From positions 1 to 62,196 of the forward strand of contig NZ_JACC01000043.1 of assembly GCF_000520955.1 (NCBI RefSeq): DNA of 62,196 nucleotides, given 5' to 3'. Shown here in pieces: positions 54,745-62,162 of this stretch; within the stretch, counting starts at the first letter, position 1, and every line of letters starts with the position of its first letter. This DNA is from Aquimarina pacifica. Lineage in GTDB: Bacteria > Bacteroidota > Bacteroidia > Flavobacteriales > Flavobacteriaceae. The notes below the pieces were generated by a model, which did no database searches, was not told where the DNA came from, and saw only the letters and a program-made list of their open reading frames with translations. A program made the position numbers and the translations under genes.

Positions 54745-55644
54745 TTACAGAATATTGTTTGGAGAACCCTTAAAATCACCACCGAAGAGTACGATTAAAT
54801 TCCCAAAATAATATTCATTTATTATATGGTAATGATAAAATTCTTCGCCATTACTGTGCTGTGTAGCTCCTGTGTGTCCTCCTGATTCATCTAAATCCGA
54901 AGGATAAGAGTCATCCATTTCTCTTCTTCCGTAGATTAAAAATCCATCTGCCATAATCCCTACCAGTTTTTTATCATCATGAGAAAGTAACGTATTTTCT
55001 GGAACGTCCATTGATTCTGAATGATAGTGATAACCAGAAGGACCCACATGTCCTCCCGCATAATCAAAGGTTTCTGCGATTTTTTCTTCTAATGCTCTAC
55101 CAGGCCCCTCAGAATCATTAAAAATAGGCACACCAGTAACAGAAATACCAATAGGACCTAAACCTGTACTTGTGCTTTTTACTGCTAATCCTGGAGAAGC
55201 AGATACGGTAAGTGAAATACTACGATCTCTATGGCTACCAATACGACCAGGTGTTTGAGCAATAGCAACTACTGGTTTAATATATAAAGAGTCTGATTCT
55301 TGCCAGTATGGAGTGGTATGATTAGGATGACCATCTGAATCAATTGTAATTTCATCACCATCAAATGAAATGGTTACAGAATTGGGATTAAACTCATCAA
55401 ATGCGGATAAAGGCGTTGCTTTACCTGGAGCTGTTGGAATAACTTCATATTTTCTCTTTTCACCCCTTTCTGGTCTTTCTCCTCTATCTGGTCTTTCATC
55501 TCTGTCAGTTTTATCATCTCCATCTATTTTTTTAATTTCATCTGATTTCTCAGTTTTATCTTGATTGTTGTTTTTACTTGATTGCCCGCAAGAAAATAAT
55601 AATAATGCGCTCAATACGATGAATGTTATTTTTTTAAAATTCAT
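54745..55644 (-). CDS. YHYH domain lipoprotein (cassette-region paralogue)
   Basis: A 299-residue lipoprotein (lipobox LFSCG, C19) with a highly charged linker (KTDRDERPDRGERPERGEK) replacing the Asp-rich linker of its paralogue at 41793. The YHYH domain is closely similar, starting ATPLSAFDEFNPNSVTISFD and with GYHYHSES and FYHYHIINE. The function is unknown. One copy lies outside and one inside the palindrome-separated array, which suggests capture of a chromosomal gene or a duplication. Confidence 0.88.
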   Translation of the reverse strand: MNFKKITFIVLSALLLFSCGQSSKNNNQDKTEKSDEIKKIDGDDKTDRDERPDRGERPERGEKRKYEVIPTAPGKATPLSAFDEFNPNSVTISFDGDEITIDSDGHPNHTTPYWQESDSLYIKPVVAIAQTPGRIGSHRDRSISLTVSASPGLAVKSTSTGLGPIGISVTGVPIFNDSEGPGRALEEKIAETFDYAGGHVGPSGYHYHSESMDVPENTLLSHDDKKLVGIMADGFLIYGRREMDDSYPSDLDESGGHTGATQHSNGEEFYHYHIINEYYFGNLIVLFGGDFKGSPNNIL

Positions 55645-55690
55645 ATTGTTTTGATTTTATATTTTAATTAAAAAATTACAGGTTTTTTTA

Positions 55691-55876
55691 GCACAGCACC
55701 TATGATTAATGTAGCTTAGAAATTCAGAGAATTTCAGGCCAGCATAGGTAAAAACTTTGGGGTGTTTTTTAGTTTGTTAGGATAAAAATAGGGAAAAAGC
55801 TTTTGCGATAATGCAAATCAGCTAACATTTCGACTAGCGCTTGCCCACCATAATTATACGAGACATTGTTGTTGCT
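55691..55876. repeat. attC-like boundary element (about 186 bp)
   Basis: The right arm 55691-55719 (CCTATGATTAATGTAGC) and the left arm 55843-55876 (GCCCACCATAATTATACG) are imperfect complements. The centre contains CAGAGAATTTCAGGCC and GGTAAAAACTTT, echoing the 48222 element. It is 5 nt from the LRR stop and 46 nt from the YHYH start. Confidence 0.6.
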
Positions 55877-55881
55877 AGTTT

Positions 55882-56547
55882 TTAATTCCCACGATTTTGA
55901 ATGAGCAATTTCTTAATTTTTTCTATTTCACTATCAGAAAAGTCATGAAAGGCGTAATATATTTTTTTTAATTTAGTGAGCTTTTTTATTGATTCAGGAA
56001 GTGTTTTCATGGGGTTTAAATCTAAATCAAGAGTTTCTAATTTGGTTAAATTTCCAATAGATTCAGGTAATGTTTTTAAACCATTAGCACTAAGACTTAG
56101 GTATTCAAGCTCTGTCATTCTTCCTATTTCTTCAGGAATTTCTACTAATTCATTTCCTTCTATTCCTTCTATTTCTAGATGCTTTATTTTTTTCAAATCG
56201 AAAATAAAACTAGGGATTTCTTCAATATTATCAGAACGAATTATTAGAGTTTCGAGATTGATTAGTTTAGAAATATCAGGTACCTTTTTAAGGTTTTTAT
56301 CTACAATTTTTAAAGACTTTACATCATTTGGTATTTTTAAAGCTTTTTCAAATGAATAAAAAATAGTTGTTTTATTTTTTTGATTTTCTGTAGATAGAAT
56401 TTTATTATTGTTATTCTCTTTTTCAACGACTCCTTCAGTACTTTCAAGGATATATTCTCTATCCTCACTTTCAGTTGTTTGTAAAGTTTGAGAAAAAGTA
56501 TAATTTAAGAATAGTAAAAGGAAGTATGATAGAATATATTTTTTCAA
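55882..56547 (-). CDS. Secreted leucine-rich repeat protein
   Basis: A 221-residue protein with a signal peptide (1-19, ending TFSQ). Six to seven LRRs run from about residue 75: LKKVPDISKLINLETLIIRS, EEIPSFIFDLKKIKHLEIEG, LVEIPEEIGRMTELEYLSLS, LKTLPESIGNLTKLETLDLD, MKTLPESIKKLTKLKKIYYA. Such proteins bind partners at the surface or in the periplasm. It is 34 bp from the upstream membrane protein gene with no palindrome between, so the two may form one two-gene unit. Confidence 0.85.
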   Translation of the reverse strand: MKKYILSYFLLLFLNYTFSQTLQTTESEDREYILESTEGVVEKENNNNKILSTENQKNKTTIFYSFEKALKIPNDVKSLKIVDKNLKKVPDISKLINLETLIIRSDNIEEIPSFIFDLKKIKHLEIEGIEGNELVEIPEEIGRMTELEYLSLSANGLKTLPESIGNLTKLETLDLDLNPMKTLPESIKKLTKLKKIYYAFHDFSDSEIEKIKKLLIQNRGN

Positions 56548-56581
56548 AATCAGTCTCTTTAAAATTTGTAAATGGTCTTAG

Positions 56582-57187
56582 CTAATGTTTTTTATTTTTT
56601 TTCTCAATACTCTTTATTATTCCACTGATTGGGGTTATTTGAACTGTTTTATTTTCTTTTTCTAAATAAAATATATAAGCACTATTTATTCCAACTATTT
56701 CAACTTTAGATTCGTCTCCGTTTATAAATTTTATTCGGTCACTATACGCTACTTCTTCTTTTTCTATTTTCTTCAATAATCTTTCTCCTTTTCCGATTCC
56801 AGAACCAATATAAAAACCAAATAAACCTATAGAAATCATAAACAGGAAACTTTTTAAGAGTGAAGATTTTACTTGCTCATTTGTTAACCCTAAATCTATT
56901 TTTTTAAATAATCTCTTAAACCAATTCTTGTCTTTATGTTTTACCAAAATACTTGGTGATTTAAACACAAAAAAGAGTGTAATAATAAAAATAGTTAAAA
57001 AAACAATGTTAGAAGTTAATCTAGCAATTGGGCTAATTAAAACATCTAATATGCTGGAATAATTTAAAATATCAATTCCTATTTGGTTATAATATAGCGT
57101 CTCATTCAAAATTCCCATTACAATTAGATAAATATAACCTACAGATAAAAACCCCTGAATTTCTTGAAAAAATTTTATTTTATTCAT
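56582..57187 (-). CDS. Hypothetical membrane protein
   Basis: A 201-residue protein with three to four transmembrane helices (about 12-32, 45-72, 108-128) and a C-terminal soluble domain of about 70 residues (KGERLLKKIEKEEVAYSDRI, VGINSAYIFYLEKENKTVQI). No family is recognised. It is closely linked to the LRR gene downstream. Upstream, an imperfect repeat-rich gap (57188-57359) separates it from the DUF6090-like gene. Confidence 0.65.
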   Translation of the reverse strand: MNKIKFFQEIQGFLSVGYIYLIVMGILNETLYYNQIGIDILNYSSILDVLISPIARLTSNIVFLTIFIITLFFVFKSPSILVKHKDKNWFKRLFKKIDLGLTNEQVKSSLLKSFLFMISIGLFGFYIGSGIGKGERLLKKIEKEEVAYSDRIKFINGDESKVEIVGINSAYIFYLEKENKTVQITPISGIIKSIEKKNKKH

Positions 57188-57359
57188 TTTCTTTTTTTAG
57201 TTATTTTTTCATTTGCATGCATCCTAATTCCAAATTGCAAGTCCAGCATATAAAACAATTTCTTTAATTGTGAAATGTCACGTTCTTAAACGCGAAATTT
57301 AGCAAACACAAACCCGAATAGAAAATTTGACAAAACACCCATAAACAATTCATGAATAA

Positions 57360-57980
57360 TTAATTATAATTTTTATTGTGCGACGTTTTTAATTCAGTTA
57401 TTGTTTTATCTAATTTTGTTGCTAATTGTTTTTCTATGCCAAGCAAATCCGATGTCATTAATTTAATTAATCCTAAAAAGTCAATGACCTTTGTTGACGA
57501 ACTTGTTTCAATTGCCTTATCTAATATAGATTTTCCAAAATCAATATATAAATCCTGAAAATAATATATACTTGATAATTCTTGTATTAATTCAATATCG
57601 AACTCTTTTATTATTCCGATAGTTTTGGTAGTCTCGAATGCTGTTTTTTGAAGTCTTGCAAAATTAAACCCAGTCCATCCTTCAATATCAATATGAGTAA
57701 TTTCGGACTCCATAAAACTTGAATATTTTTCTTTATCACTTAAATTTTCAGTTATACTATCTATCTTAATTTTAATATGTTCATGATAATCAATTTGTTC
57801 TTTGAGTAATTGTTTATTCAAAACTAATTCTTCAACAATTAAACTTAAAGATTTCTCTTTTTCTTTTTTTGTTTTATTCTCAGTATTCAAATTACTGAAA
57901 AACACCCCTAAAAACACCCCAAAAGCAACAATAATAATTTCGATAAGGTATTTTAAAATCCTCTTTGTGTTTTTATTCAT
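57360..57980 (-). CDS. DUF6090-like membrane-anchored protein
   Basis: A 206-residue protein with one N-terminal transmembrane helix (KYLIEIIIVAFGVFLGVFFS, 10-29) followed by SNLNTENKTKKEKEK and a long, mostly helical extracytoplasmic domain. This matches the layout of DUF6090 proteins of flavobacteria, whose function is unknown. A type I boundary element lies 23 nt upstream. Confidence 0.7.
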   Translation of the reverse strand: MNKNTKRILKYLIEIIIVAFGVFLGVFFSNLNTENKTKKEKEKSLSLIVEELVLNKQLLKEQIDYHEHIKIKIDSITENLSDKEKYSSFMESEITHIDIEGWTGFNFARLQKTAFETTKTIGIIKEFDIELIQELSSIYYFQDLYIDFGKSILDKAIETSSSTKVIDFLGLIKLMTSDLLGIEKQLATKLDKTITELKTSHNKNYN

Positions 57981-58003
57981 ATTTTTCGATTTGTTTCACT
58001 AAT

Positions 58004-58180
58004 GACACACAACATTAAATATATGTGTCGTAGTATGGCAAAATGTTACCCTGTGTTTCTGTTTTTCTTGCACAATGGTTGCGAACTTTTCTTTTCTACA
58101 AGTATTACGCCTTATCAAATATACAAGAACTATTAGATTCCTTACTTAGCCGATATGACATCATATATGTTGTGTGTGTT
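58004..58180. repeat. attC-like boundary element, type I (177 bp)
   Basis: The right arm 58004-58033 starts GACACACAACATTAAATATA and the left arm 58151-58180 ends ATATATGTTGTGTGTG, so the outer ends are strongly complementary. The internal parts GGCAAAATGTTACC and GGTTGCGAACTTTTCTTT match the 50491 copy. The remaining 165 nt of the gap to 58346 contain a second imperfect palindrome (about 58270-58345), perhaps from a lost gene. Confidence 0.75.
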
Positions 58181-58346
58181 TCACAAGTGCTTATTTTAAA
58201 AATCAACACTAAATAAAATTTCCAACAAACTTTTTACTCTTAATAGACAGGTGTTTATGACTTGTTATAACCCAAGAATCAGTGCCGTTTGACAAAATCA
58301 TAAGTTGTGCAGTAGCTACTATTGTGGTATGCAGTGCTTTTTTCGC

Positions 58347-58865
58347 TTAAATCGTTTTAGCATATACATCAACGCTTATTGGTTTCCCATTTTTTATTTC
58401 GCAATCTTTCATTGTTTTTTCGTGTTGAAAATCAAGTTTGGACATTGCGTTTTTGCAATTGACATTTTCGGTATCTACAAATCCTTCGATTCGGTTTAAT
58501 TTGAGTTGGTCAAATCCGTAATCAGAAATTAATGGTAAAACCTCTTTCATAATTCCTTTCCCCCAAAATTTTGGGAGTAGCCAAAGTCCGATTTCCGCTT
58601 TTCTTTCTTTATGGCTAATACTATTTAGTCCGCCTGCTCCGTAAAAAGTTTGGTTGTCAAGCGAGCAAATTGCCCACCACATTTGCTTTTCATCCGCAAA
58701 CCAGATCATTTGTTCCTTCGTAGCGTCTAAACTAGAGAAACTGATTCCGTAATACTGAACAACATTTGGATTTGAAAGTCCATTGAATATGTTTTCAAGG
58801 TCTACATCGGTTATTTCACGTAGTAGGAGTCGGTCAGTTTTTATTGTCGGAAAATCATTGTCCAT
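58347..58865 (-). CDS. GNAT acetyltransferase, RimJ/RimL-like
   Basis: A 172-residue acetyltransferase opening with IKTDRLLLREITDVDLENIF (PF13302). The acetyl-CoA region is EIGLWLLPKFWGKGIMKEVL (about 91-110), followed by NRIEGFVDTENVNCKNAMSK. Its best-known relatives acetylate ribosomal protein N-termini or small molecules. It is a single gene flanked by palindromic elements. Confidence 0.92.
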   Translation of the reverse strand: MDNDFPTIKTDRLLLREITDVDLENIFNGLSNPNVVQYYGISFSSLDATKEQMIWFADEKQMWWAICSLDNQTFYGAGGLNSISHKERKAEIGLWLLPKFWGKGIMKEVLPLISDYGFDQLKLNRIEGFVDTENVNCKNAMSKLDFQHEKTMKDCEIKNGKPISVDVYAKTI

Positions 58866-58896
58866 TATTTAAGTTGTAAATCCAGATTTTTGTAGA

Positions 58897-59090
58897 CCTA
58901 CGGCTCGTATAAGAAACGTAAGCAGGTGATGAGTGATATGTTTCGGTTTACTATTAGTTAAATATAAATATTTTGCTCTTATCTTTTCTTTTATAAACGC
59001 CAAATTTTATAGTTGGTCTACTTTATTATATAGGCACAGAACTTTGGTTTAAGCACATACATCCTATGTTTTATATCTTAGTGGCAGTAG
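58897..59090. repeat. attC-like boundary element (about 194 bp)
   Basis: The right arm 58897-58926 (CGTATAAGAAACGTAAGC) and the left arm 59060-59090 (CCTATGTTTTATATCTTAG) are imperfect complements. They are 31 nt before the GNAT start and 11 nt after the stop of the next gene. Confidence 0.6.
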
Positions 59091-59101
59091 TTATTATTTT
59101 G

Positions 59102-59740
59102 CTAGCTGCCTTTAATTTCAATCAATGGATCTGTATTAATTTCGGGGTAATTTTCGGTAGGCATTGGTTCATAGCTTCCTTGTATTCTCTCATCCATAAA
59201 CTCTTCACCTGTTATTTTATCTATACAGTAACGGCCAAACGACGTGTCATTATCCATGTTTATATAATACTTATCAGAATCTTCTATAATGCCGTTATCA
59301 AAACCGCTATGTGGTAAGCCAAAATTTGTTATTACAAAATCAATTTTCTCTTGTTCCTCGGTAGTGGGAACGTAAAATTTGTCCAGTCCATGATAGTCAA
59401 AAGGCAAGATGTTTTGGTCTGTTAGGTTAACTTCGAAATCATATTGTAAATTTTCATTCTTTTTGTTAAGGGGAGTAAACCTAATAATACGTCTATATTT
59501 TACTATAGTTTTTTTGGAGTTTTTCCAGGCAGTGATTTCATACTTTAGAGAATCGAAGGTAAACTCGGGATATTTTGAGATAATGATTTTATTGGCTTGA
59601 TCTATTAGTTGATTTTTATTTAATGGCATTGCTCTTTTTATAAAGTGTTCTTTTTTAGTGATTGTGTCATTTATTATATTTTTTTGGGCATGGCTCGATA
59701 CGCTAAAAAAGATTACCAATAAAGTAAATAGCTTAGTCAT
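59102..59740 (-). CDS. Hypothetical secreted protein
   Basis: The protein is 212 residues from the ATG at 59740, giving a signal peptide MTKLFTLLVIFFSVSSHA. The longer frame from 59773 would add 11 residues encoded by the flanking element. The mature part has KNQLIDQANKIIISKYPEFT and FEVNLTDQNILPFDY and ends acidic. No family is recognised. Confidence 0.65.
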   Translation of the reverse strand: MTKLFTLLVIFFSVSSHAQKNIINDTITKKEHFIKRAMPLNKNQLIDQANKIIISKYPEFTFDSLKYEITAWKNSKKTIVKYRRIIRFTPLNKKNENLQYDFEVNLTDQNILPFDYHGLDKFYVPTTEEQEKIDFVITNFGLPHSGFDNGIIEDSDKYYINMDNDTSFGRYCIDKITGEEFMDERIQGSYEPMPTENYPEINTDPLIEIKGS

Positions 59741-59763
59741 TTTTATTATTTTTTTATTACTGT

Positions 59764-59968
59764 CGATGAACATCTTGTATGGAACGCTGCCTGCAAAAAA
59801 GCACTAACTTTTCGGATTAACACTGAGCCGACTTTTTATGTTTTATTTTTACTTTTTTATTTTAAAAGTTAAATTTAAAAATTTGGCGGTCTTTGAAAAC
59901 AAGTATGAATCTTTTGTTTTAGCACTTATTGTCAATATTTCATCACATTATTTTACGATACGTTTTTT
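59764..59968. repeat. attC-like boundary element (type III)
   Basis: The right arm 59764-59794 (AACATCTTGTATGGAACG) and the left arm 59944-59968 (overlapping the MarC stop) are imperfect complements. The centre shares CTAACTTTTC, TTAACAC and TTTTTATGTTT with the element at 49582-49780. Confidence 0.6.
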
Positions 59969-60578
59969 ACAGGTTTCCAAAGTAACTACTTATTCCGCTT
60001 AATATACTTTGAACGGCATACGAAGCTAAAATCAGTCCCATAATTTTACTTATGACTGTAATTCCATAATTCCCTATTCTTTTTTGTAAATGATTTGCTC
60101 CTAAAAGAATTAAACAAGTAATTCCTATAACAATTAAAACAATACCTGTAGTAATACACTGTTGTTCAATTGAGTAAAGATGATTGTCTGTCATTAAAAC
60201 AACCGCCATGATTGCTCCTGGTGATGCTATAGAGGGAATTGCAATAGGAAATATTGTAACGTGTTTGTAATCTGTAATTCGTTGTTTTTCTAATTCAGGT
60301 TTACCGTCTCCGAATATCATCGTCAATGCGAACAAAAATAGAATTACTCCACCCGAAATTTGAAAAGCATCAAGTGACACAGACATTCCTTCTAAAATCA
60401 GTTGTCCAATTACAATAAAAAATAAAAGTATCAGAAAAGCTATTACTGATGCTCGAACAGCAATTTTCTTTTTATGAACTAAATCAAATTCTTTAGTTGC
60501 CTCAAGATATACAGGAACTGAACCAATTGGATCAATAACTGCAAAAACGAAAAAAATTGTCGTTAATATTTCGGCCAT
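59967..60578 (-). CDS. MarC family integral membrane protein
   Basis: A 203-residue protein with six transmembrane helices (PF01914). The opening FFVFAVIDPIGSVPVYLEAT (8-27), then FQISGGVILFLFALTMIFG, IFPIAIPSIASPGAIMAVVL and GNYGITVISKIMGLILASYAVQ, are diagnostic. MarC proteins are inner-membrane proteins of unclear transport function; the name does not imply multidrug resistance. It starts 1 bp after the DUF3124 stop, so the two genes form one transcription unit within a single boundary-element interval. Confidence 0.93.
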   Translation of the reverse strand: MAEILTTIFFVFAVIDPIGSVPVYLEATKEFDLVHKKKIAVRASVIAFLILLFFIVIGQLILEGMSVSLDAFQISGGVILFLFALTMIFGDGKPELEKQRITDYKHVTIFPIAIPSIASPGAIMAVVLMTDNHLYSIEQQCITTGIVLIVIGITCLILLGANHLQKRIGNYGITVISKIMGLILASYAVQSILSGISSYFGNL

Positions 60579-60579
60579 T

Positions 60580-61089
60580 TTACTTAATTCGTTTTGCTTG
60601 GGTTGTGAAAGACAAACCTTGTTGCCCCATTGTAGAACTCATTATGCCCTCAAAGAGAGGTTCCGGACATTTTTTAGGAATTTTCCATTCAAAAATAAAG
60701 TTAGAGCCTGTTCCGCCAGAATTATCTAATTGGTCAATGATTATTTCTGAAGTTTCCATAGGTGCCAAATAAATTGGGAAGTCAAAATATTTTCTAACTG
60801 ATTTTCCTTGTGTATCAAAATATTCCGCTCTCAAAAGATAAATTGTATCTGACTCACTCGTGTTTCTCATACTTATCATAGAGGTTAAGTTATGAGTTTT
60901 ATGTTCTGTGTAACTATAGATTTGAGAATATATAGACAGGTATGATTTTCCGTATTCAAGCGAATCAGTAGTAGTCAAATTGATACCTCGTTTTGACCAA
61001 TTTTCTGGACTTATCGAACTAAGTTCTTTTTTCTCATTACAACTAAAAAATAGGATAACTAATACTAGATATAGATGGTTTATTTTCAT
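60580..61089 (-). CDS. DUF3124 family lipoprotein
   Basis: A 169-residue lipoprotein (lipobox LFFSC, C17). Family strings are GKSYLSIYSQIYSYTEHKTH, LTSMISMRNTSESDTIYLLR, RAEYFDTQGKSVRKYFDFPI, IIIDQLDNSGGTGSNFIFEW and GIMSSTMGQQGLSFTTQAKR, which follow DUF3124 (PF11322) throughout. The function is unknown. It is directly coupled to marC-like gene translation (1-bp gap), an association that could be tested elsewhere. Confidence 0.8.
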   Translation of the reverse strand: MKINHLYLVLVILFFSCNEKKELSSISPENWSKRGINLTTTDSLEYGKSYLSIYSQIYSYTEHKTHNLTSMISMRNTSESDTIYLLRAEYFDTQGKSVRKYFDFPIYLAPMETSEIIIDQLDNSGGTGSNFIFEWKIPKKCPEPLFEGIMSSTMGQQGLSFTTQAKRIK

Positions 61090-61115
61090 TTAAGTACTAT
61101 TTTTTCAAAATATAT

Positions 61116-61182
61116 GATAACATTACGCATAACAGGCGAGGCTTTTCGATGGGAGCTATGATTTGTTATACCTTGTTGGCCA
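61116..61182. repeat. Compact 67-bp attC-like site
   Basis: On one strand the arms contain AACA-n5-GCATAACA (61120-61134) and the complement of AACA-n4-GTATAACA (left arm, to 61182), so the site is a clear imperfect palindrome with a short centre. The left arm contains the stop codon of the CPBP remnant; the right arm is 26 nt before the DUF3124 start. Confidence 0.7.
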
Positions 61183-61468
61183 CCGTTATTTTTTTAGCTC
61201 CAATATACGACAATCCTATTCCGAAAAGGAATAACAACCAATAAATGAAATTGTAATTCAGTTCATAATTCCATTCATAATAAGATTTTCCATAAAACAC
61301 TAATAATAAACAACTTAAATTGTTCATAAAGTGTAAGATTAATGTGTAAAATATGTTTTTAGTTTTATTATATAGTAAACAGAATATAATTCCGAAAATA
61401 AATATTGGCAGTAAGTTTCTATAACTTGGCAAGTGAACTACTGAGAAACAAATACTCAAAACAAGCAT
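61166..61468 (-). pseudogene. C-terminal fragment of a CPBP/CAAX-type membrane protease
   Basis: 100 residues with LSICFSVVHLPSYRN (second conserved motif, with His) and LILHFMNNL (third motif, H-x-x-N). The first motif, EExxxR, and the N-terminal helices are missing; the frame is open only about 8 codons further upstream (to 61492). The last codons (TVANKV) and the stop are written in the left arm of the boundary element. A full CPBP protein has about 220 or more residues, so this is a truncated, probably inactive gene. Confidence 0.7.
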
Positions 61469-61502
61469 TGAAATGGTTAATGACTGTGTTTTTTATAAAC
61501 AA

Positions 61503-61895
61503 TTAGAAGACAAAAAGAAATGAAAAATCTACAATATTTTTCTTGTCTAAATAATAGAAAAACAAGTTAAAAAGGCCTGAAGTAATCACCAAAATAAAAG
61601 ATGTAAAAACACTCGATAAAAATCTGTTTTTCTTTATTTTAAATTTAGGTTTTATTTGGTATATATGTAACGGTATAAAAAATAAAAAGGCAATTCCGGC
61701 CCCAAACAAACTTATCATTAAAATTGCTAATTCCTGAAAAAACCTATGAACACCTATATGCTCTTCAAAAAAACTAGAAAATATACTTATATGACTAAAA
61801 ACAAACTCAATTCCAATGAAAGCCAAAATTAAACCGAATAATAAATGAATCATTAACCAACCTATATATTCTAATATTTTTTTAAAATAATTCAT
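61503..61895 (-). CDS. Hypothetical membrane protein
   Basis: 130 residues from the ATG at 61895 (MNYFKKILEYIGWL); the ATG at 61964 would extend into a neighbouring pseudogene in another frame. Three transmembrane segments (about 10-30, 50-75, 97-115). No family is recognised. It might be the displaced N-terminal half of a broken membrane protein gene, since the CPBP fragment starts about 10 nt later. Confidence 0.5.
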   Translation of the reverse strand: MNYFKKILEYIGWLMIHLLFGLILAFIGIEFVFSHISIFSSFFEEHIGVHRFFQELAILMISLFGAGIAFLFFIPLHIYQIKPKFKIKKNRFLSSVFTSFILVITSGLFNLFFYYLDKKNIVDFSFLFVF

Positions 61896-61917
61896 TGCTA
61901 TTATTGATATTACTATG

Positions 61918-62148
61918 TTACTGTTTAATAAAATATTCGACATTAGAAATTTTAATTTCGACATTCACAATTTCTTCAAATAACATACAATCAGTTTCAA
62001 TATAAATTTATTGTTTTCAAGTCCAATGTTCAGTATGATTTTCATCTCTAATATGAGGTTCATTACTATTTATAGCTTAGCTTTTCTTTCCACTTTTTTC
62101 AGTCGGTTTTAATTCTAACTCTACTATAAAATCTGATTTACGAAACAT
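61918..62148 (-). pseudogene. Degraded EF-Tu C-terminal-domain-like gene with three in-frame stops
   Basis: One frame of 76 codons plus stop reads MFRKSDFIVELELKPTEKSG first, then NEPHI, HTEHWT, IYIETD and VEIKISNVEYF, in the order of the beta-barrel domain of elongation factor Tu-like small proteins (FIAEIE, GYRPHI, SGQQ, ETVxAEIxIxxxEYF). Stops TAA, TGA and TAA interrupt it, yet there is no frameshift. A type I boundary element begins 15 nt upstream of the start. It is probably a dead cassette gene. Confidence 0.6.
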
Positions 62149-62162
62149 TTTTAACTTGTAGG

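Noticed and set aside
59741..59773. N-terminal extension of the 212-residue secreted protein
   Set aside because: The 11 extra codons partly read through the arm of a boundary element; the signal peptide starts at 59740.
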